NCBI GenBank assembly: GCA_946122785.1
Contig: CAMGYJ010000006.1
Coordinates: 31,695,168-31,759,167, forward strand
DNA: 64,000 bases
Direction of reading: 5' to 3'
From: Linum tenue
Lineage: Eukaryota > Streptophyta > Magnoliopsida > Malpighiales > Linaceae
The translations under genes were made by a program, and so were the position numbers. Of this stretch, positions 58,208 through 64,000 are shown in pieces. The notes below the pieces were generated by a model, which did no database searches, had not been told where the DNA came from, and worked only from the letters and a program-made list of their open reading frames with translations. The first letter of the stretch is position 1. Each line of letters starts with the position of its first letter.

Positions 58208-59755
58208 CATGACCCGTGGTCAGTCGGGAGATCTACTGCCATTGGATCAAGAGCTTGAAAGAACTTGTCGTAATTTCAAGAGAGCTTTGAAAGCACGACT
58301 GCTGCGGAGGAGGATCTAGCACAGCTGAACATCAACCAGGAGAACGACATGGGTGAACCCAACAATGGCGGGGACATTGTTCCCAATGAGCATACAATGG
58401 GATACTACTAGACTGTCAAAGCCGCGGACATGAGGTCGCCCATCCAACACCCTCATTCCAGCTAATAACTTTGAGGTGGGCACTGTTGTTCTGACCATGC
58501 TGCGCGGCTCGGTGGTATTCCGTGGGACGGGACGGGAGTGCCCCAGATCGCAATTACAGCGATTCCACGAGCTGATCGATGGAATCAAGATTAATGGGGT
58601 CCCTGCAGACGCCATCCAGCCGAGGTACTTCCCATTTACTCTAGAGGGACAAGCAAAGGAGTGGATGGACACCCGGCCTCCGGGATTGATCACTACATTC
58701 GCCGGCCTGGCCGACAAGTTCCTCACCCGCTATCATCCTCCATCTAAGACAACGGACATGTAGAAGGAGATCACTCATTTTGCACAGGAAGAAGATGAGA
58801 CCATCAGGAACGCGTGGGAAAGATACACAGCCTTTTCCTGAAGTGTCCCAATTATGGTTTCAACGATACTTTCAGGGCGGGCACCTTCTACCGAGCTCTC
58901 CTCCCTTAAGATAAGCAGCTGATTGATACGGTATGTGGCGGGAACATTCTGACCATGATGTCACCGTAGTTGAATCAGCTCTTTGAGGAGATGGCAGAGA
59001 AGGGATATGATTGGGGACTGTTAGGAGATCGAGGCAAGCACCATGCCGGGGTGTGCATGATATGGACAACCCATCGTCTGAGTTGGTGTAGGTTGTCTCG
59101 AAGCTGGTATCAGCTATGTATCGTAATGGGATGATCTTCGGGACAGGGCAACAATAGGCGATGCAGTGCCAGTGGTGTGAGAGCACCAATCACAGGGTGG
59201 AGGACTGCCAAGCCATGCAAGAGTCCAGTACACCGCAGGAGCAGAAGAATTTCATTAATAATGCTCGGCGCAACGACCCCTACAGTAATACATACAACGA
59301 GGGATGGCACTAGAATCCAAATTTCTCCTGGAGCGGCCACAATAATCCAAGCCACTGGCCTTCTAGGCTCCTACAGCTGGTTTTCAAAACCAGAGAAAGC
59401 CATACCAGTCCAGACAGGGGCATGTTTTTCAACAACCCCCACAGCAGCAGCAGTACCAGCAGCTTGGGGCATCTCTATCAGTCCTAGCACCAGGCGATCC
59501 CATGTCAAATCTGAGGGATTTAGTGACCACCTTGGCCAACACTAGTACCCAGAAGTTTAATAAATTGGTGCAATTCATGGAAGTGGCTGCGAGCAAATTC
59601 ATGGAGATTGAAGCTAGCCAGAGGAACCAGCAGGCACTCCTGCAGGATATGGACACCAAAATCGAGCACCTGGCACATGCCCTTGCTTCCAGACCGGCAA
59701 GCACACTTCCAAAAATCATAAGGAGGGGCCACATGCCATCATGCTGAGAAGTGGG
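58208..59755 (+). pseudogene. Athila-like gag of element Y
   Basis: Starts near ATGACCCGTGGTC (58208) and is broken by stops. 58460-58763 reads IPANNFEVGTVVLTML, FHELIDGIKINGVPADAIQPRYFPFTLEGQAKEWMD and TTFAGLADKFLTRYHPPSKT, the retrotransposon gag core. 58764-58850 gives EITHFAQEEDETIRNAWERYTAFS. 59167-59208 encodes CQWCESTNHRVEDC, an intact CCHC knuckle. 59502-59747 has a heptad-like stretch (VTTLANTSTQKFNKLVQFMEV, MDTKIEHLAHALASRP). The interior then passes into the polypurine tract with no protease. Confidence 0.82.
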
Positions 59756-59836
59756 ACTGTAATTGAAAATGCACCACCGAGGAGTGCAAAGAAGGTGACG
59801 CAAATCACCCCGGAGCAGGTAGAAGACCTGGGGGCA

Positions 59837-61127
59837 TGTTTTTCCTTCATTTCTTGATCGTTTAGCTTAGCGATTGATTGTTCATTGGCCTATTTTACGC
59901 TAGATTGTGTTCTTATGTCATATTTCAGGTCCTAGTACATAGATATGGCTTGCGGACGAGTTTCGGGACATTTAGAGTGAAAGAAGGTCGATCGCAAAAA
60001 CCGAGCAGCAGTGCTACTGAGAAACACGCCCTCAAACACACCCTCTATGCTGAAAAACATGGCCTTGTGTCAGAGGCTGGGTTTTTCCTCTGCACTTCAC
60101 AGAATCTTCATTTCAAAACACGGCCTCTATTGATTAAAACACGTCTGGGTTTTTATGGCTTAAAGCTCGTGTTTTTGCACATGTGTGGGTTTTATTGGAG
60201 AGGGGCCCATATTTTGAGAGGGTCAACTTTTTGGAGCAAAATAATAGAGTTCTAGAGAGAGAAAGTGCGAAGAACAAACCCTAGGAGCTATTTTGGAGTG
60301 GATTTCTCACCATTGAAGCCCGGATTGCATCCCCAAGAGTGAAGATTGACATCCCAGAGCATATTATTCCCATCTTTATGAGTATGATTGCTTTGATTTA
60401 TGTTTTCCTCTCTCTCTCTCTCTCTCTCTCTATGGAGTAGACCTTTCTCTCACTTGGGTATGAAAAACCCTAGTTCCATGTGCTAGGGATTTGAGTTGTA
60501 ATGACTTTTGGATTGATATACTAATTGGTTTTAATTGATTAAAGTGTTTTTATTGAGTCAATTGAATCCTGATCAATTCTTCTGATTTCTGCTGCAACCT
60601 AAGATAGATATAATATGAGTAGGTTGTTAGAGCTTCTTCAATCGATAGGAGTGAATTGATTGTACGAGAGTTAGTCAATTCACTACTTTGTCCTGGAATC
60701 TGGTTCCAGTAGTGGAAATCTGTGCTAATTGCCTTAGCTATCTATCTCGGTGAAGACTAGTCGTCTGCCGGTTAGTCTGTCTAAGAGGGCTTGGTCAGCT
60801 TAAGAGATTTCAAGCTACTGTCGGATCTTCCGCAGTTTAATCAATAGTAAATAACCAAAGGAAATTACAACTTGAACCTAACTAAGGAGCTAGGGGGACT
60901 CATTCCCGAGTGACTCTTTTCTTGCTTCAGAAAACCGAACAATTTACTGTTTTCATATGTTTAGTTTGAATTCACCTACACTCACTTAGTCCCGCTAGAT
61001 AATAGAAGTTCATGGAGTAGGTAGTAGATCTAAACCCCGGGTTGATAAATTAAACTTATCCACTATTCTGCATTTCTAGACTGCTATTATACTTGGTCGT
61101 AGTTTGGTGTTGTGTCGTAGCGTGTCA
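59837..61127 (+). mobile_element. 3' LTR of element Y (uninterrupted)
   Basis: Starts TGTTTTTCC after GGGGGCA, ends GTGTCA. Contains AACACGG/CGTGTTT words (60040-60175), the leader AGAGTTCTAGAGAGAGAAAG, a (CT)n tract at 60409-60430, and the empty LINE site at about 60643-60660 (CAATCGATAGGAGTGAAT). Confidence 0.88.
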
Positions 61128-61460
61128 AGTATACTAGTATAGTGGTGACCGTAGTCGTATTCCACGGGTTATCTCATCTACTGCTACTTCTGGGCTTTGT
61201 CATTATTTAATCTAACTGGTTTAGTGGTGAGATGTTTTAATACTCCACTAAGACTATCTTACTTCTTACATTTATTCAAGTGAGAAGTGGTATTTGGGGA
61301 TGTCATCCCCTAAACCTAATACACTTTCCAAGAATGAATTAACATGCATGCAATCCTCTACTCATTTTTGATGGCTATATCCTCTATTCTGACACCTAAG
61401 GCAATGATCATGTCTCCTAAATCCTAACTGCACTTCTAGTAGACTTCTTGTAATGTTAAA

Positions 61461-62426
61461 ATAATAGTTTTTTCCTGAGCATATTTAAAATGTTAAAAGA
61501 ATAAAATTGTACTCAAAATTATCCAATAATGGATAATAAATTCTCGTAATTCAAAATCAAAGCCCTAACAGTTGGGCAAACCTCAAAATATAATGTCTCA
61601 ATCTTAAATCCCAAATCACTACCCGTACTCATAAAGTAATAAACTACAAGTCTCAAATGTATGCTTACTCATATTAATGGCCAGACATCCTTAGTAGTGC
61701 CCATGTGGTCCTCCTCTGGCAGGCTGCTCTCTCGATGGAGGCTCCTCAATGGGATGCTCCCTAGCTCCTCCTTTACTACCTGGTGTGTGAGTTGGGATAA
61801 GTCTACACCATTACTTAAGCTCGAAGCACCTAAGGTTATTTTCTTAGGTGTTCACCTCAAAACTTGTGGAAGTTGTTTATACTTCCACCCTTTAAACTTT
61901 GAACACTTGAAAACATAGTATTTCATTCTTTATCTTATTGTAGCGCCACTACTAGCCTTACTTACTTAAACATGGCTAACCTCACAATGGGGAGCCTCAC
62001 ATGGGTGTGACCACCGTCGGAACGTATCACCATCCAGTGTTAGACTATGGTATGTCTAGTGCATAACGTATCACCATCCGTATCACCAAAACTCATCACC
62101 TTTCGGCTCCACACCTCATCCACTATTGTGGAGCGTATCAACATCCTATAGGGATCCATCTAGCTAGTTGCTAGCTAAGCGAGGTTACCTATCCTTGTGA
62201 CTTTCTCTTGCTCGTATCACCTTAACTTATTTAACGGTGAAGTACTACTAATCGTCAAATAAAATCGCAAAAGCTTTAAGTAAATATTGAAAGCTCATAA
62301 ACATATACTTCAAACCATAATTCAAATAGAGTACACATAATCACACATAAACATAATCAAACACAAAATTTCACATAAAAGTTAAAACATTTACTTAAAC
62401 ATGTAAGACATAGAATTTACCCCCTT
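61461..62426. other. Unassigned noncoding repeat, CGTATCACC words
   Basis: No gene. Between 62023 and 62212 CGTATCACC or CGTATCAACATCC occurs five times at uneven spacing. The flanking AT-rich sequence with many AAACTC/CATTT words looks like a decayed Ty3 LTR (Tekay-like by impression only). Confidence 0.35.
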
Positions 62427-63147
62427 AGACACTCACCTCTCAAATGATCTGGAAGTCTAGAAATAAGGTGGTCTTTGAACATGTCCAACCTCTTGCCCAG
62501 TCTCTCGCTCGTCAGTGTTTTTTCCAATTTCAAGAACTGTCTTCCTCCCTCCCTTTGGTCCCTGCTCCCCTGCTCCAGCCGTCCCTATCTCGCCGATCTC
62601 CCTGGTCCCCTCCTCATGTTGGCGTTCTGAAGATCAACTTTGATGCTGCTGTTCGCTCCTCTGGATGCTCGTCTGGTCTAGTGGTGCGAGGTTCAGACGG
62701 GCGTGTGGAGCTGGCTGTAGGTGCTCTTCACCCTGGTATTGCTGATCCCTACCTTGCAGAACTCCTTGCTGCTAGAGCCGCCATTTTCCTTGTGGTCTCC
62801 AAATCGCTATCCCGGGTCATCATTGAAGGTGATTCAGAGGTGGTGATTAATCAGCTGCGTCGAGGTGTATTATCAGATTCCATTGGAGGACCGGTGCTTC
62901 GGGATTGCTTTCTTCTCTTATCTTCTCTGTCTGTTTCGGTAGAGTTTAGGGCAGTCCCCCGGACTGCGAACAGGGCTGCCCATAGAGTGGCGCAGAAAGC
63001 CCTGTTTCTCTCCCCTATAGAGTTGGTCTCCTTTGACTTTGTGGATTGGCTTCGCTTTTGTATGGGTTGGGCAGGGTCGGGGTAGTGTGTATAGGTTCTC
63101 TCTTGACATTTCTTGGGAAAAAAAAAAGACACTCACCTCTCAAATGA
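62427..63147 (+). mobile_element. Very short 5'-truncated LINE with 21-bp target duplication
   Basis: Insertion 62448-63126, flanked by identical 21-bp copies at 62427-62447 and 63127-63147 (beginning AGACACTCACC). It ends in an A-run (63118-63126). Only the RNase H end of ORF2 and a short 3' UTR were copied. Confidence 0.95.
62444..63085 (+). pseudogene. LINE ORF2 RNase H tail, open frame
   Basis: An uninterrupted 213-codon frame. Residues 2-12 IWKSRNKVVFE are the usual segment before RNase H in plant LINEs. RNase H follows at about 65-190: LKINFDAAVRSSG (first catalytic Asp), LAELLAARAAIF (Glu), VIIEGDSEVVINQLRR (second Asp), EFRAVPRTANRAAHRVAQKAL (NxxAHxxA). The first codon lies in the target-site duplication, so the frame begins with host sequence by chance. 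The open frame and exact target copies suggest a young insertion. It is not a complete LINE protein. Confidence 0.9.
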
Positions 63148-64000
63148 CGAATCTTCATTTCCTTGGACGTGGAAGCCCTTTATCTGATTGCTTCCTTAAT
63201 CCTATAAACCAAAAAAAAATTCTTAGTTGGTATTCCTCCAATTTAATACCTTTTACGTGCTGGAAAATTTTCCCTCGTTATTACTTAGTCCCAAACTCCT
63301 TTCAAACCATTAAACTCTTTCAAATGATTATCTCAAAACTAGAATTTTTCCAACATTTCTCAAAACTTATATTATCTCAAATAATTCAATGAACCTTCGA
63401 ATAAATTTCATAAAATCATCATAAAGTTCCAAAGATTCATTTTTTCACTTAAAAACTCCAAACTCTACCTTAGGTATCTCAAAACAAAAATCAAAATTAT
63501 TGACCATAAATCACACTCTGTCAAAATCTCATGAATAGCTAGTTAATTAAATAATTTGTTCGACAATTTTCAAAAAAATATAACCACAAATTTTAATTTA
63601 CAAATTAATACCCAAGGCTTCTATAAATTTGATTTAATCTATAAAATTATCAGATTGTGCAAAAACTTCGAAAATAAATATACATATGAGAAAATAATTT
63701 TGGGGACAAATTGTCAAACTTTAAAAACATTGAGAGACTATACTATTGATTCAAAATACTTGTGGACTGACTTAGATATTTTCCCACCAATAGCGACAAC
63801 TCTGATTCCCTCTCTAAAGCACTTATTTCGTCGCAAATAACGCAGAACATACATATACGTCAAGATCACTTTGTAACTCGAATTTAATCGTCGGGATCGA
63901 ATTCCCTATCTCTAGAACGAGCCTAAGACTAGATTTGATGGCTCGAGATGTTGATCTCCTCGTCGATTGATGTTTTGAACCCCCGTAACGTCACCGCAAG
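63148..64000. other. AT-rich repeat sequence, no gene
   Basis: Short frames only. The last 200 bases (GTCAAGATCACTTTGTAACTC, then TAATCGTCGGGATCG) resemble the leader side of a Ty3 LTR in minus orientation; not confirmed. Confidence 0.3.

Larger units (their letters stand above)
53323..61127 (+). mobile_element. Element Y: gag-only Athila-like retrotransposon
   Basis: 5' LTR 53323-58068 (about 1.26 kb once the LINE and its target copy are removed), tRNA-Asp primer site 58075-58092, gag interior 58093-59836, polypurine tract GACCTGGGGGCA, 3' LTR 59837-61127. Both LTRs share the whole colinear series CTTCATTTCTTGATCG to GTCGTAGCGTGTCA. The interior is about 1.77 kb and ends soon after gag; protease, RT and integrase are absent. 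No clean target duplication was found. Confidence 0.88.
53198..61460 (-). mobile_element. 5' LTR of element W, split by element Y
   Basis: The flanks of element Y, 53198-53322 and 61128-61460, read together on the minus strand, follow the 3' part of element X's LTR: GTGGAATACGAC on the right piece, then AACTGGGTTATACTTAG and GTGCATCGA on the left piece, matching CTTGGAATACGACC, GGTTATACTGGGCTTAG and GTGCATCGA at 41080-41170. The LTR was therefore the insertion target of element Y. Confidence 0.55.

Noticed and set aside
1..64000. CRISPR arrays, tRNA or rRNA genes, bacterial operons
   Set aside because: No evenly spaced repeats, no tRNA cloverleaf or rRNA motif recognised; tRNA-like matches are retroelement primer sites. 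The window is plant nuclear DNA.

Overview
The window reads as a stretch of a large, repeat-rich nuclear genome of a photosynthetic flowering plant, probably a eudicot. It carries two intron-containing host genes in a sea of nested, mostly broken transposable elements. I cannot name the species. The plant assignment rests on GT-AG introns, an intact nuclear gene for a chloroplast NDH subunit, an apoplastic-type alpha-galactosidase, and plant-specific retroelement lineages (Athila/Tat-like Ty3 elements with tRNA-Asp primer sites, TRIM, L1-like LINEs with a terminal RNase H).

Host genes. (1) A GH27 alpha-galactosidase, closest by memory to plant AGAL3, on the minus strand (18372-22596). Its 15 exons join into an uninterrupted 442-residue protein with both catalytic aspartates. 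(2) NdhL (CRR23), plus strand (49710-50671), 4 exons and 218 residues including a transit peptide: a membrane subunit of chloroplast NAD(P)H dehydrogenase-like complex I. The two genes are about 27 kb apart and nothing links them functionally.

Layout. 0.4-3.0 kb: deletion derivative of a Ty3 element (-). 3.6-4.3 kb: complete TRIM (-). 4.4-4.8 kb: Ty3 RNase H scrap (+). 5.8-9.75 kb: degraded Athila-like integrase plus downstream ORF (-), with a tandemly duplicated integrase tail. 11.0-13.1 kb: solo LTR A (-) holding a hAT-like MITE. 14.0-16.8 kb: gypsy-type ORF remnant and LTR material (-). 17.4-18.0 kb: Tat-like LTR (+). 18.4-22.6 kb: AGAL3. 23.4-24.7 kb: solo LTR C (+) with perfect target duplication. 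26.1-27.3 kb: three adjoining long-inverted-repeat MITEs. 29.2-31.7 kb: chimera of Ty3 gag/protease/RT and a Ty1/copia RNase H with 3' LTR. 32.4-41.2 kb: element X, an Athila-like (+) element without pol, whose 3' LTR is split by solo LTR B. 41.2-45.7 kb: element Z, gag-protease only (+). 46.3-48.0 kb: LTR D (-) interrupted by a Mutator-like MITE. 48.4-48.8 kb: 163-bp tandem duplication. 49.7-50.7 kb: NdhL. 51.5-61.5 kb: a three-level nest: element W (-) interrupted by element Y (+, gag only), whose 5' LTR is interrupted by a 3.5-kb LINE (-). 62.4-63.1 kb: second, strongly 5'-truncated LINE (+).

The most unusual pattern is in the Athila-like LTRs. Upstream of the TATA box each carries a short word repeated several times in both orientations (TTCACGG, GTCACGG, CCCGGTC or AACACGG types). 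The word differs between LTR subfamilies while the layout is kept. All element names X, Y, Z, W and LTR A-E are labels used only in this annotation. Homology statements come from reading motifs by eye; no database search was run.
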